From: Rachycentron canadum
Lineage: Eukaryota; Chordata; Actinopteri; Carangiformes; Rachycentridae
Assembly (NCBI GenBank): GCA_038496675.1
Contig: CM076652.1
Span: forward strand, 7,036,410-7,100,409
DNA length: 64,000 nucleotides
Direction: 5' to 3'
Shown: piece after piece, positions 12,801 to 26,200 of the stretch
Layout: each line of letters starts with the position of its first letter
Numbering within the stretch: the first letter of the stretch is position 1
Notes under the pieces: model-generated
What the model saw: the letters and a program-made list of their open reading frames with translations, nothing else
Told to the model about the DNA's origin: nothing
The model's database searches: none
Program-made: the position numbers and the translations under genes

Positions 12801-15800
12801 GCAACCAGAGGGTTGTTGCTTTAGCACAGGACAATGCAAAGAAAAAGTTAGGAGGGGAAAAGGGGTGGTGGGAGATGGTGAATCTGAACAGATGGTGCCA
12901 AATTAAGGATTACCACATAAAGGAGAAGGAGCCGTCTACCCTTCTGTTGCCACCGAGCGTTGGAGAGTTTTGTTTTGGATTGATTGGGACTGGAGATGAG
13001 AGACTAGTGGAAGAGTGAGAGCGTACTCCACAACATAATCACGCCGTCAAGAAGGAGAGCCAAGGAGGAGAAGGTCAAATGAACAAAAACCATAAAAGAC
13101 GTGCAATGATCAGGCAAATGTGAAGAGCCATGTTAACATCAGCGGGGCTTCACACCGGCAGAGGCTGCATGGTTAAACTGGGGGAAGAATTCTGCCCTGG
13201 ACTTGTTCACTGGGACTGGTCTGCACCCTGAATGACAGGCACACAAAGAAGGTCAGGACACAGACTGATGAGGCAGGTACAAATCCTAAAAAACTTAAAT
13301 GTTATGATGATCAATGGACCAACTTGGCATGGGCCCACTGCTCCGGCAGCCAGCCGACTCTTACTGGTGAAGTGAGACCTCTGAGACTTCAAAGGCATGA
13401 AGATGCATCTGTGTCTTCCTGTCCGGTGGGTGTTTCACAGAGCCAGTAGATGAGTATTGTTATGTCCATTTGTTTGCTAACTTCAAACTGTTAGTGAGCA
13501 AGCAAGTATCGCAAAAGTACTATTTTGCCTTATTTCTCTTGTGATCAGCTAGCTTAGTTCTTAGTATCACTACTCTGGAGATGCATGCCTGAGAATTTGG
13601 GGGGCAGAGCTCCTGACGAAGAACTGAAGAAAGAGGTGTATTAGTTTTGATTTGAGTTAAAACATCAACAGTCTTTGTTTAGTACTGCTTACTCTACCCT
13701 TAATGTAAATAATGGAATGCAACCTCATGGGGTAAAAAACATTGAGTGGTCTGGCAGACAGTGTTTGGAGTGAGCATTAAATTTTAACTTCACTCCAACA
13801 CAGTCGAATTTACGGTTTTGTGCTATTCTCTGTCTATCTATTTCTGTCAAAAACAACATCCAATCAACTTGATTTGATCTGTTGTGTCTGTGCGTTTGGA
13901 CTGGATTCAGACAGCCTCTCTTATGAAGCAGATACATTTGAAAATCAAGCTTTCACCCAAAAGCAGCACTTAAGAAGTTTGGATTTGTGAAGAGTGACAG
14001 CTATGTGCTGTTAGTGCAGTTATTTTCATTCCTTTTAATGACATGTTTATACTGTTATATTGTTTCACTGAGAATGATGATAGATATGATTTAGCCTATT
14101 AAGTAACAAGGATATTATGTCTTTTGAACAAAAACTGAACTGAGACTTATTTTAATGCTATAAATTTACTGGATAAGGCTCATAAAATGTAGTATTTATT
14201 ATTGATTCCCATCATTTTAAATGAGCAAGGAACACTAAAAAAAAAAAAAAAAACAGCAAGTGCTGGGAAGTCAAATGTCTGCCTAAGAAATTTCTTCAAA
14301 TTTCTGAACTGCTCTCACTGTCAAAAGTATCCCACACTAGATGTATGTCTGGGGTTCAGTTCAAAGGCTGAGATGCAACTTCAAAAGTATGTAGCTAACA
14401 GAATCCTTTTTAAGTTGAGTAATGCAAAATTTGGAAAAACTGGACATTTTCTAAGATACACAAAGCCCAGATAAAAGATGTCGATAAAGAGGACAAATAA
14501 AATGACTTGTTTTAGTTTGCTCTTACAATAGAGACGGCAAACAAGGCAACCAGTGCTTGACCAGTTAAAGCTAAAAATAGATATTAGTCTTTAACTGGAG
14601 GTGATATCTCTCCTTCCATCTGATCTAAGAACAGTGCTCTGTCCTTGCAGAAGGTTGATCACCAGGTGTTGTATCGAACAGGCTGGGCCTTGTCAAGCAG
14701 AAGCGAGATCATCAACATTTCTGCACTGTGAATAATCCTGTAATCTTTACCGGGTGACTAACTATGGCAAAGTTGTGCTTGTGAAACTGTTGTCGTCTCA
14801 ATTATGATATTGTACACATCATTTTTCACATGCTCAGATGTGTGTGGAAACTGTACTTGCGCATTAGAAAATTATTTCAACCGTCCTTTCTTCCTAAGCA
14901 TTAAGAGGCAGCAGTGGCAAGTAAACGAGCAAATTACAGTGTGATTTATGAATCACAGCGGCGGAGAGCAGCCAGATGCAGGAGAGAGACTTTCAGCACA
15001 GGAAAGACAGGCAGCACAAAATCATGAGACAGGACAGGCGCTGGATTTGAAAGAGATTTGCTACTACTACTGTCATGACAAGGTATGTTTTAGTCTGGCC
15101 CATTTTTCTTCCTGGTGGAGTGGGAGGGGTGGTTCTTTAACTTGCTGTAAAAGTCACCGCACGCCACTGCCTTACACACCAATAACATCCAATTAGCAGA
15201 GACAGCGTGAAACACACTGATGTCACAAGATTTAATCAAAATGTTGCGGCTGTATTGCCATTAGGGTTGTTGTGTTGTACCAAAAAGGTTGAGAGGCAGT
15301 CCATTAGCGGGATGCGTCACTGCGGCGCCCCGGTCACAGCCTCCTTTCGTTCTTCTCTGTGAAAAATCACCGACGTGATGCGGCAGGAAGGCTGACAGCT
15401 GTGTAAAGCAGCACACACTTACACCTGTCCAGTCACATTACAAGTCCAATTATTCGCCAAAAAAAGTAAACAGCAGTGTTCAACGTAAAAGTCCAGCTGT
15501 CTGCAACCACCCTGTGTCTGTAATATAGGAACAGTCCTTATAGACCTTCCCTGTAATGTATTTCCAATTTTCACTCTGTCACAGCTGTCTATTTTTAACA
15601 AACTGTAACAGCAGGAGCAGCATAGATGTGCTGCTCAACAGATGCAACGTTCTGAAAACAAAGGCAACATTTCTCTGCATACGATTGTTGAGTTCAACTG
15701 AATTGTTTTTTTTTTTCATAAGGTCATTTATTGGTGCTTTGTGCCTAAGCAGACAAAAATCAATACCTGTTGTCTGCCTGGCTCAAACCTCCACTTTTTC

Positions 15801-16256
15801 TTGCACAACACCCCCCTACCCTCAACCCCTCCCTCTTCTGTAGCTCTTCTCTCTTCTCACTTCTTAGTTTTCCCTCACGTGCTCTTCCCTCATTGTTTGT
15901 TAGTTCTTTTGTACTTCACTGTATACAGTGAGAAGGGCATCTCTACCTCTCTCTCCAGAGTGTGTGTGTGTGTTTATGTGTGTTTGTGGGTGGTGAAGGG
16001 TTTTGGGGGAGTGGGGGGGGGTACAGGCAAAGGTCAAAGCTGACAGCCTTTTAGCAATGCTGCCAACAGTGCGCAGAGGAAAACACACAGACAGACGGGC
16101 GGATGCTGGGAGAAATGTGTGCAGAAACGGACATAAAGAATGAGGGAGATGGATGGCTGAGGGGTGGAGGGAGGGAGGTAGGGGAGGGGGTAGCTAAATA
16201 GCTGGCCAGATGGATGATGAATGGATGGAAGATGAGAATAAAGGGCAGAGGCAAAG
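6827..16256. other. noncoding stretch, no gene recognised
   Basis: No protein family is recognisable on either strand. Exon-like fragments with a following GT (for example ending near 9193 and 15082) lack supporting neighbours. Poly-A runs sit at about 11001-11019 and 14238-14253. The part at about 12590-12780 resembles a common fish noncoding repeat but is too decayed to name. Confidence 0.5.
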
Positions 16257-16296
16257 GGATGGATGGATGGATGGATGGATGGACGGACGGACGGAC
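16257..16296 (+). repeat. (GGAT)n followed by (GGAC)n microsatellite
   Basis: Six to seven GGAT units switch to GGAC units (ggatggatggacggacggac). The patch upstream (16140-16250) is degenerate GGAT/GATG-rich, so the array is the pure core of a longer decayed one. Confidence 0.9.
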
Positions 16297-17924
16297 TTTC
16301 AGTTAGACTTACATTTTAATCTCCTCATGAGGCACAAGTTCAGTTCAGTTCTATATTCAGTAAAATCAAAGTCAGATTTTCATCCCTAAACTATACATTT
16401 TAACTTTCAAGGGACTTAACATGTTCATTAATGCAAACATTAGAAATTCAATAGAACAATTGGAGGAACTAATTAATCAGGTGCAAATAAATTATTACAG
16501 AGGAAGAGGACACAATTAGATGTAATTTGAAGGTCAGTCAAACCTCAAACAGTGGAGAACACAATTTTATGTTTGTTTCATGTGTTTTCACTCCAGTGAA
16601 GCAGAGACATCAGTGGACATTACATGCTTCACACACATTGTGGTTAATTGACTTCATTTGTTTCTATTGCATTATGTTGCATTTAACTTTTAACCCCCGA
16701 CTGAAAAATTTCCAATATCCCTAGTCCATTTTCTAACATGCATATCAACTTGAGACATTTGAAAGACTTTTTTTTTTGCATGCCAGCAAACAGCTGCCTG
16801 TACTCATTCAGCAGACACTGAACAACACTGAACACATGAGTTCAATTAAATTGGTGTTTGTTTTTCCGATGACACGAAAAAACATAAGTCTAATATCTCC
16901 AGCCCATCTAGCTCTACTCTGGTCTATTTTAAATGTTAAACCATCTTGACCATCAAGTCATTAACTCTGTCTGTCTGCCATTGGATGATATTTGAATTGA
17001 ATATTTGGACCTTTGATCGACATGCTAAACCAAGGCTAATTTATTTCCACCCCATACGAAGAATGCAAAAAGAATAAGCAATAAGGGCACAAATGGAAAA
17101 CAGAAATTGAAATCAGACAAGAGGTCAATTTGGACGAGTTTGTACTGTAGCACACTGCCATCACACACTGCCAGCACATAGCCATCAGGTCTATTCAGTT
17201 TACGTCAAGAGACAGCTTTTCCCCTTTTTCTGACTATGAGAGAAAAAGCCATCCAGTCCTGAGACTCTAATGATATATAACAAGCAGTGTAATGAAGTGC
17301 TACTTTCAGCTTCACAAACCCACTACAGCAAACCATAACTTTCAAAACAGGACTGCAGGTTTGCAGGCTGCTCCACACAGCCCCCCTCCCCCTTCCCAGC
17401 CCCTCCATTTAAGTTCATTTATTTTGCTATCAGGGATGCTGTAGCAGGGACACAGACGAGCTGCATCCCACAAATGGCTCCCCAGGGGAAACGCTGGAGC
17501 AGGAGAACAGAGAACAACGCGACATGTCTAAAACCAGAAAATATGGACAAGAGGGCTAAATCAGGATGTATGAACAGAGAGGAGGAGCAACAAGGAGATA
17601 TGAGCAGAGGCGTGTTGCAGACAAGAATAAAGGAAGGCTGTGTGTGGAGCCCATCAGTAAGATGACAGAGAGAGAAATAGAAATGCCAGTGAGCTTGAGG
17701 GAAGAAAAAAAGAGGAAGAGAGAAGAAGGAAAGATGAGGATTTAAAAAAAAAAAAAGACATGTCTCAGAGGTCTTGCCTGCCCAGGTGTGTGTCTGTGTC
17801 TACGCATGTGTGTATGTGTGTTAGGGATGAATGCACTTGCAAGAGGGGGGAGACAGATGAGAGGCCCTGACTGAAGTGACACTGCATCCCTCCTCTCATC
17901 ATCCTTAAGACTCAGGAGGCACCC

Positions 17925-17943
17925 CACACACACACACATACAC

Positions 17944-18009
<66 letters not shown>
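17925..18009 (+). repeat. (CA)n microsatellite
   Basis: About 85 bp of CA units with a few TA/CATA interruptions at the left end and a pure run on the right. Confidence 0.95.
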
Positions 18010-18012
<3 letters not shown>

Positions 18013-20129
18013 CTACAATCGCTGCGTAGAGAATGAGAAAGCGAGGGGAACAACAAGTGGAAGAACTGAACAGAGAGAGCGATGTGTCAGTCCACAGGGA
18101 ATAATGAAGACAGAAACAACTGACATGAATATCATCTGGCTGAGAAGCCCAGTTCCACCACATCAAACCATGCTTTTATTCCAAAGGGGTGGGCATTCAG
18201 CCCTGCTCTTATATGCCGGAGCTAAGAGGGTCACAGATGTAGTTAGGTGTAGTTTTCAGTCAGCTGACATTGGCACTTCAGTTACTGATTGAGTAAAATG
18301 TGTGTACACAGAGTAGAAGTTGAAGATGGATGGTGCAATACATGGAAATACACATTATTCCAGCAACTTCTCTAAGAATCTACAAACATACATTCCCCAT
18401 GGCCGACAAGAACTCCAGCGGGGAGCCACATTCAGCTAAAATAGCAGCAGTACAACACCTTAAAGGGTTATTTTATCTCTGCTGCAGGTCCCATGGCTGC
18501 AGCTCCAGGAATGGATATTCAGTGAAAAAAAATTAGAGCATCATGGAACTGATAATTCAGCATTTGTTAGCACTGTTCTTCAGCCCACAGATAAACTTGG
18601 GAAGATCGTTTACCAATTTTTAACAAGTATTTTTTTTTTTTTTTTTTTTTTAATGTGAACTGAGATCTAATCTTTAAGTATTCAACTTTTTTTCTAGTTC
18701 ATTCTTTTGTCTCCATCTGCATCTTAACTCCCACTGCCACATGGTTAGAACTGTTACAAAGATGACTCTCAGATTAGATCAGGGCTTGTATTTTTCAATA
18801 ATCTCAGAATCGCTCTTCAGAAATGTACTGAAAGATAAACTGGGACAAAAAAAAAAAAAACCTCTTTCAGTACAACTTGAGGTATTGATGAATCTTCTGA
18901 AATATGGAGGGGAGTGGAAGTTTTTTCAATGCCTTTACAAGCAAATGTGATCACTCTCTCAAACCGTAAATGAAATTATCATTGACAATAGATACAATAA
19001 TACAATCTGATGCTGAGCTGGCAAAACCTGCAATAACTGTTTTTTTCTTTCTCATAATATGGCAGTTATATGAATGGTTACTTATTTACCCATCCAGCAA
19101 CATTACCATTAATCTGCACTCGAGTGTGCGTGTGCGAGATAAATCCAATAATCACTTTGCTTTGTTGTGTTTTTAGTCTCATCTTAAGCTGCTAAATCCT
19201 CCACTGTATTCACCAGCTAGTCAACAGCTTTTGCTGAAAAAACAATCACCTGTCATGCTCACCAGGTCATTTCCCAATGGTCCGAGGGTCATTTTGGCCT
19301 GTGCCTTAAACAGTCAACTAGACCAGTGATAATATAACAAGCAGCAATGACTTGATGGCCCCCTTTTTGTCACCTCACCTGTTCGACAGCTAGATCACTG
19401 AACTGCTGCAGCTCCCAGTGTGTGCCATATCTAGTACACATGTAGCCTCCAATAACATGTAATTGCCAAATCATATTATTTGGTCGGTCCCAAATTCTTT
19501 TTGCGTATTCTGTGTTCTGGACAACTTTCCACCCAGATGAAAAATAGTGACCCAAATTTGTGTCTTGTGCCTATTGAATTAGTGGTCTTATGGTTTGCAT
19601 GAGGGTGGCCTGGGTTGGAGTCTAATTCCCAGCCTGAATTATTGTTTAATCCACCTCTGTCTGCTGCAACTAAATAAATGCTAAGAGCAGTGAGAAGGAT
19701 TCAGAACAGTAAAATTGTGAGCTGGGTGGCCAAACAAAGAAGCTGCAGGGTGACAAATCTCTGTACGTTCAACCTTTTACAAATGACATTGTTTTCATAC
19801 TGTTTTTTGATGTAGTGACTTTTTTAAAAATGTGAATATTTTACTGTACAAGCTCTTATCAACTCTACACCTGTGTGTACGAGTCTGTGGAAAGTACTGT
19901 TTCTGAGTGTGTGTGTGTTTGTGTCAGTATGGTGCAGTGTAGCTTAGATCAGGTAGCTGTGCCTCTCGCACTGAGGTTTATCTGCTGCCAAACAGGAATA
20001 TACACACAATGATATACATCCACACGCAAACCACATTTGATCAATACCCTTCATCTATGTGAATACAATAATCCAATTTTCAGTCAAAGTGTGCGTGTGT
20101 GTGTCTGTGCATGTTTGTCCACATGTAGG
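18010..20129. other. noncoding stretch, possible SINE remnant near 19.6 kb
   Basis: No gene recognised. T24 at about 18628-18651. At 19575-19680 a tRNA-like head (agtggtcttatggtttgca) and a broken B box (gggttggagtctaattccc) hint at an old tRNA-derived SINE, but the B box carries an insertion and the tail is not recognisable. Confidence 0.35.
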
Positions 20130-20237
20130 CATGTAGCACTGTTGCCTCACAGCGAGACAAGTCTGTTCAAGGTTCAAACTGGCCGACCTTTCTATGTGAA
20201 GTCTGAATTTTGTGCATGTGTCCTCGAGGCCTTTCCA
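20130..20237 (+). mobile_element. tRNA-derived SINE-like repeat, head fragment
   Basis: The run tagcactgttgcctcacagc followed by ggttcaaactgg and cctttctatgtgaagtctg is a degenerate form of the widespread fish element whose plus version reads gttagcactgttgcctcacagc, B-box-like ggttcgaatc, then cctttctgtgtggagtttgc. Only the first 110 bp or so are present. Confidence 0.6.
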
Positions 20238-20331
20238 TAATGTGCAGTAATGTACCACAACTAAAAAAAAAAATCTGTAAGAGATAGAGATATAAATGTT
20301 TCCATAAAAATGCAATACATACTGTATGTTT

Positions 20332-20333
<2 letters not shown>

Positions 20334-20397
<64 letters not shown>
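20334..20397 (+). repeat. (TG)n microsatellite, about 32 units
   Basis: Uninterrupted TG array of about 64 bp. Confidence 0.97.
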
Positions 20398-20398
<1 letters not shown>

Positions 20399-20932
20399 CA
20401 CCACTATGTGATGAGATTTTGTTCTGCAGATTTCTGTTTTTGTTCCTCTAGTTTTGAATTACACACCTGAAGGGGGTAAGCTGAGATGCTGGGTGACATG
20501 ATCAACTCCACTAAACTAGGTTACAGTATAACAGTGTTCTCATGCAGAGGCATTCATCCTTCTCAGCCTGTGGTGGGGGGGGGGGCATGTGGAGAATTTG
20601 ACTTTTATGTTGGAACATAATATGCCTCTTTCCAAGTGAGTTCTGTGTAGGTCCAGCTGCTGTTATGTCACAAAGCAGAGCAAAGTAGTAATAAATGACT
20701 CCTTTACGTTATTTCTCTGACAGACTTGTTCAAAGATATGTATTGTGGACCGTTCAATCAACCTGCTCACTGGCATTTGTTGTTCCCTGCAAGACTGCAA
20801 ACTTCCACTAGTACACAGCAGTTATGACAGTGATGTCTGTCCTTTTCTCAAGAGTGAAGTCTCCTTAAATTAAGTTCAGTTAATTGTCATGAGTTGCAGA
20901 AATAGAAAAAAAAAAAAAAAAAGCAGATGTAA

Positions 20933-21178
20933 ATCCATCGATCAATTTTCTGTATCACCTATCTGTGCAGGGCCTCGGGGGGCTGGAGCCCATCCCAGCT
21001 CACACCGGACAAGGGCGGGTTAAACCACGGACAGGTCTATCACAGAGCTGATATATAGATACAAGCAACTGTTCATCCTCACATTCACACCTAGGGGTAA
21101 TTAAGACTTAGCAATTAACCTCACATGCATGTCTATGGACTGCAGGCACTGGGAGAACATGCAAACTCCACAAAAAAA
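20933..21178 (-). mobile_element. same SINE-like family, body and tail, reverse orientation
   Basis: The plus strand shows the complement of the element body: ctggagcccatcccagct, ggacaggtctatcacag, cctcacattcacacctag, aattaacctcacatgcatgt and gggagaacatgcaaactcc. These blocks keep the order of the consensus known from many fish. It faces the fragment at 20130-20237 from about 700 bp away. Confidence 0.75.
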
Positions 21179-21723
21179 TGAAAAGTAGTTCCCTTCAATT
21201 CCCCTGCAATAATATTTATAATAAACCCAAAGTGTAACCCATCCTGCTTATGCCATTTTAAGGGTTATTCATGCCTAACATAGATAAGAACATGGACATG
21301 GGCGGAGCCTTCTAATTTCCTCTGTATTTGTGTATGTTGTTGGAAATCTTACAGATACAGACAACAGTACCACCAGAAACTGTGGGAGCAGTGTAGCAAG
21401 TCAAGCAAGACACAACCACGGGACACGAGACAGAAATTTTAAAATGCAGAGGATTAGTGTAGATGATGTTGCAATTATCTCTACAATTAAAATATGAAAC
21501 TGCTGAATAGAGGACTTTATATCGCTAAAGATAAATGCTTTAAACTGTTTACTGTCAGTAAGCAGCAGATGCTTCGAGATGCAGGTGAATCAGATTACGT
21601 GCTAGTACCAGTGCACATCTGGACACCTTTGTTAGGAACTGACCAAAATATAAACTGTTTATCTGCTGAGTGTAAAAAGGAAACACAATTACACTGTTTT
21701 TCTGAGCTTCTACTGTGTCAAAC

Positions 21724-21745
21724 TGTGTGTGTGTGTGTGTGTGTG
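21724..21745 (+). repeat. (TG)n microsatellite
   Basis: Eleven TG units. Confidence 0.9.
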
Positions 21746-21981
21746 AGGGCGAGAACGAGAGTATGTTTGCTCTGCCCCCTTCTGTCACGTAACTCTTTGA
21801 TCAATCACTGTGCTTGGTGACAGTTACCATGACAGCTAGTCACATGATCAGAGACTACACAGGTGTGTGTCTGTGTGTGTTAGCATAGAAACCCTGAGGT
21901 GTGACCTTGTACCACACACACAGGCATACACACACAAACACATACTGCCACTATCATTCTCGCTCAAAACCGAGCACATAA

Positions 21982-21994
21982 ACGCACGCACGCA

Positions 21995-22029
<35 letters not shown>

Positions 22030-22043
22030 ACGCACACACACAG
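21982..22043 (+). repeat. (ACGC)n/(CA)n compound microsatellite
   Basis: Several acgc units lead into a pure CA run with a gaac interruption at the right. Confidence 0.9.
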
Positions 22044-22140
22044 ACCTACAGAGAACAAAAAGATCTATACTTATCTTGTTAGTAATGAGTGGTCAGCCAA
22101 TTAAAAAGCTACTAGATGGATCTAACTTTTCTGGTGGGTC

Positions 22141-22143
<3 letters not shown>

Positions 22144-22217
<74 letters not shown>
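22144..22217 (+). repeat. (CA)n microsatellite, about 37 units
   Basis: Pure CA array of about 74 bp. Confidence 0.97.
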
Positions 22218-22219
<2 letters not shown>

Positions 22220-22453
22220 TAATGGAGAGATCCTGCTTCTTATTAGTTTAGAGGTTGACATATTTATATTTCTGTGATCTTCATATATGTCAGAGAGAGA
22301 GAGAGACGTTGCTCGGTGTGGATGGCTAACCTTACTTTGGTTTTGAGGAGGGGTCTGTTGTTCAGTCGGTCGCTCACTGTGCGGCTGAGACTCATCGAAT
22401 TAGCTTGCGATCAATCAAGCTTTCCTGTCTGCTGATCCTCTTCATATACACGT

Positions 22454-22455
<2 letters not shown>

Positions 22456-22523
<68 letters not shown>
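22456..22523 (+). repeat. (CA)n microsatellite, about 34 units
   Basis: Pure CA array preceded by a short cgtgcg patch. Confidence 0.97.
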
Positions 22524-22525
<2 letters not shown>

Positions 22526-22686
22526 CATGTCAACACAGGTAAAGGAAGGGATTGTGGAGAGGATGAAGGAAGGAGAGCTAAAGAGAGATGGAGGAGTGAA
22601 AGGTAGAGAGAGTGGTGAGTTTTGTCTCAACCTTTCTGTTTGCCTCAGCATTGATCTCTGCCCCACCTCAACACTAAGGTCAGCCC

Positions 22687-22693
22687 ACACACA

Positions 22694-22729
<36 letters not shown>

Positions 22730-22730
22730 C
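22687..22730 (+). repeat. (ACGC)n microsatellite
   Basis: About ten perfect ACGC units after a short CA run. It is alternating purine-pyrimidine with one CpG per unit, so both Z-DNA-prone and a dense methylation target. Confidence 0.95.
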
Positions 22731-23226
22731 TTGGCTTCGACCGGCTGACTGGTCAAATTAAACCCAGATCACTGCAAGGAACCGGGTGCACATACACACA
22801 AGTCAGTCAGAAGGAGATTTCAAACACACACACACACACTCTGTCTCTCTCACACACACACACACACACACAGTCAGAAGATTTTAAACAGATTTCTAAA
22901 GGAGGGTCTAACACAAGCCAACAGTACTGATGACATGAGTTTTTGAGGAAAATGGCAACACAAATACACACACACACAGACAGACATATACATTGATGAT
23001 ACAGGTTTGTGTGTGAAAGCATGTTCTTGTTGCATATTAACATGTAGGCTGTATATGTGATTAAGAGTATGCGTGAATGCATGTGTGAGCGCGTGCATGT
23101 GTGTATGTGTGTGTGTAAAATGTTTCCTCATAGTTCTGCTGTGTCAGCACCTCAGACAGACAGCACTGTTGTTGTGTACTCACAGAGGAAATAAAATATC
23201 AGCCCACGTCTTTTCAGCCCACAGAC

Positions 23227-23228
<2 letters not shown>

Positions 23229-23285
<57 letters not shown>
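23229..23285 (+). repeat. (CT)n microsatellite, about 28 units
   Basis: Pure polypyrimidine CT array of about 57 bp. Confidence 0.97.
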
Positions 23286-23287
<2 letters not shown>

Positions 23288-26200
23288 TTTGTTCCCTCTT
23301 TGTTTATTAGTCCTTGTTTCACCCTTTCGCAGTCTTTTTTTGCTCCTTGCGTCTTTACTGTATATACTTTACTGCTTCTCTCCATTCAAATAATCTTTTT
23401 CCACATTGAAGACATAATTACTTAGACAAAATACTTATGGAGCTTATTTGAGAACAAGACTAATATCTAACAACAGATGTTCAGCAATATGTGAAATGTT
23501 ATATTAAAAATGTCATTTTTTTAAAAAAGAGTCTAACTTGACTGGAAATACATTTCATGCTATATCATAAATCATTTAGTCATATCACAGTTATATAATT
23601 TTTATGGTCTTATGAAGACAAAGCAAAGAATCTGGTTTTATCTATTGTATAAATTTTTTTCTTCACAATTTGCTCAATTTTGTATGAAAATGTGCATTTT
23701 TGCAGTGAAAAAATAGAAAAAAGAAAGACCAGCAGATGAGAGGGATTGATGGATGATGGAGGAAGGGGTAGCTGAATATTGGGCCAGATTAATGATGAAT
23801 GGGTGAAGGAGAGTAAGAGCAGATGGGTAAGAGCAGGAAGGGATTGGATGGATGATGGGCAGATGAGGAGTTTGTCAGATTCAAACTACAATAACTGCAC
23901 AAAACCAGAGTTAAAACAAGCAAAACTGGCATTGGATTGAGCCACACACACTTTGTTTCTTTCTTCAAATTGAAAACTATCCATCTGAGAAGAGTACAGA
24001 AATCAAATAGGGTTTCTTTCATGTTATGACTGTCCACTATTTGAAAGCCTTCGTCCTTCAGTTTGAGGTGCAATGCTGCCATCTGCTGGACATTCAAACC
24101 AGGAAGGAATGAGGCAATGTGGTTTGTCCTTGCTTGGTTGTTACAGATTCTTTCAAATACCTGAAGTAGTGCATCACTTCCATCTCTTTGTATTTTCTAA
24201 ATGCAAACATGAAGTAAACTTTGTGTTTGTCATCCCTTCAAATAGAAGCATCTGATGTGCAGCATCACACTGTTCCTCAAGAAGTAACACATTAATTCCT
24301 CTACGAAACACTTCAAACTATTGAGTATGTGACCATATTTGTTGCACTCATTATGGTTAATAATACGTTCCAAAAATATGCATAAATTCCTTTTCATTTT
24401 ACTGATCAGCTTCAACACTGATCTTATTTTTAAGGAGTCACATTAACAAAAACAAACAATATGGCTTCAACATAATTCATCTCCTCTATTTTATGCAATT
24501 GTGTAATATGAATGTTAACCATTTCACTATCAGGTACAGGACTTATTGGATTCCCACATGTTTCTAGCTTCTCAAATAATGCTCCTGTCTTTGTTGGCTT
24601 TCTGTCCGAGACCGACACAGAAGATAGACTTAAATATGTGACGTACTTGTATTCCACTGAGAGTCAAGGGACTTCTTTGGTTTGTTGATCAGCGCTGTCA
24701 CATTACACTAGAAATATTGCCTTTTTTCTTTTTTCTTTTTTTTTTTAGGGCTTAAGCTAAAACCAGAACTGGCACGTCTAAGGGTGTTGTAATACATAAG
24801 CAGATCAGCTGTTGTAAACGATTTACTGCTTAATAAACATGTGTTACAATTTTCCATTCAGTCCTGTGACACTGCCACTGCAGTTATGGAGCAATGCTCT
24901 TGAGTTCCCAGCTTTTTTCTCAGCTGATACTGTTGTTAACTGATTGTGCAACTGTGTTGAGGTTGGAAATTCAAATTTAGTTCTTCAAATTCTCTGTCTC
25001 TCTGCTTTTTGTGTTGGTTTGTTGCTGTCAGATTTACAATATGCTAATTACTGTCCTCCACATGAAGACAGGCCAACAGATCACTGATTGACTACTTAAA
25101 ACACAGGGTTTTAGTCATAAACTAAATGTAATTTAGAGACAGAGCTGTTAACAACTGCAGTAACCAAATTCATAGGTCTACTAGTAGTTATACATTTTGA
25201 AAAACCTACACCTATCAGATAAATTGATGTTGTGTAGCATTTACAGTGGCATTGTGCTGAGGTGGTTGTGCAATCAAACATTGGAGCTGCACTCAAGTTT
25301 CACACTGAAGTAATGACCCACTTGTTCATGGTGGAGCAGCGGGTGGAGCGTTCACCCTTTTCAAGGTGCAGCACAGTTTCTTACACATATTAACATATTT
25401 GCACTCTACAGTCATGTTGGCAATAGCACAAGAACATGGGTACATTGGTACACATACACATACACACACGTCTAATTAGCATTCCCAGTGTGTGTGAGTG
25501 GGAGTGGTATGACAGTTTGACAGTGCCAGGTCCCTGTAGTCCTGTGTCAGCTATTCATCACCAGGTCCCATGATACCAGCAACGTCCTCTTTTTCCCACC
25601 CTGATCCTCTCAGTGACTCTCCACCCCCCTTCACTCCCCTCATCTTCATCCTCACCCATCACCCCTACCCCTTCACACTCACCTACTGCACTGCTGAATA
25701 CGACTATGATGCAAGACTAATTTAATTGGTGACATACTAACAAAGGGGTATGAACTACGCATGAAGCTGGTTTTAAATGTGTCATTTTGTTTGTTTAAAT
25801 TTGGCTGTTTCTGCTGTCAGCAAAATAAACAGTAATAAATAACTGTAATGCTGATAGTCATGGTAGCGATTGTGAATTAGCATTAGCAGGATCCTGCATA
25901 TAAATGAGTTGTCTGCTTACCACTGCTAACACTTTACAATAAGACTATGTTTTTAATTATGGTTTTTATAGTTATTTTATTATCTATTTACACAGTATTG
26001 AACTGTTATCATGCTTTATAAAAATTACCACAAAGTCTGTTTACAGGTGAGGGGGCGCACTACTGCATGTGAAAAACTTAGCTCTGGAGAGAGCTATGAA
26101 GTTGACTACAACTTTCAAAACAAAAGAGGCCAAACTGAAGTGTCTACTGATGTTTCCTGTTTCCCAGTACACATACACAGGTTCAGACTGGCCATCAGGC

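Noticed and set aside
14948..15082. Plus-strand frame ending at an AAG/GTATGT donor-like site
   Set aside because: No acceptor, partner exon or family similarity; one good donor-like site is expected by chance in this much sequence.
21982..23285. CRISPR-like regular repeats
   Set aside because: All regular repeats in the window are simple microsatellites without spacer structure, in a vertebrate genome.
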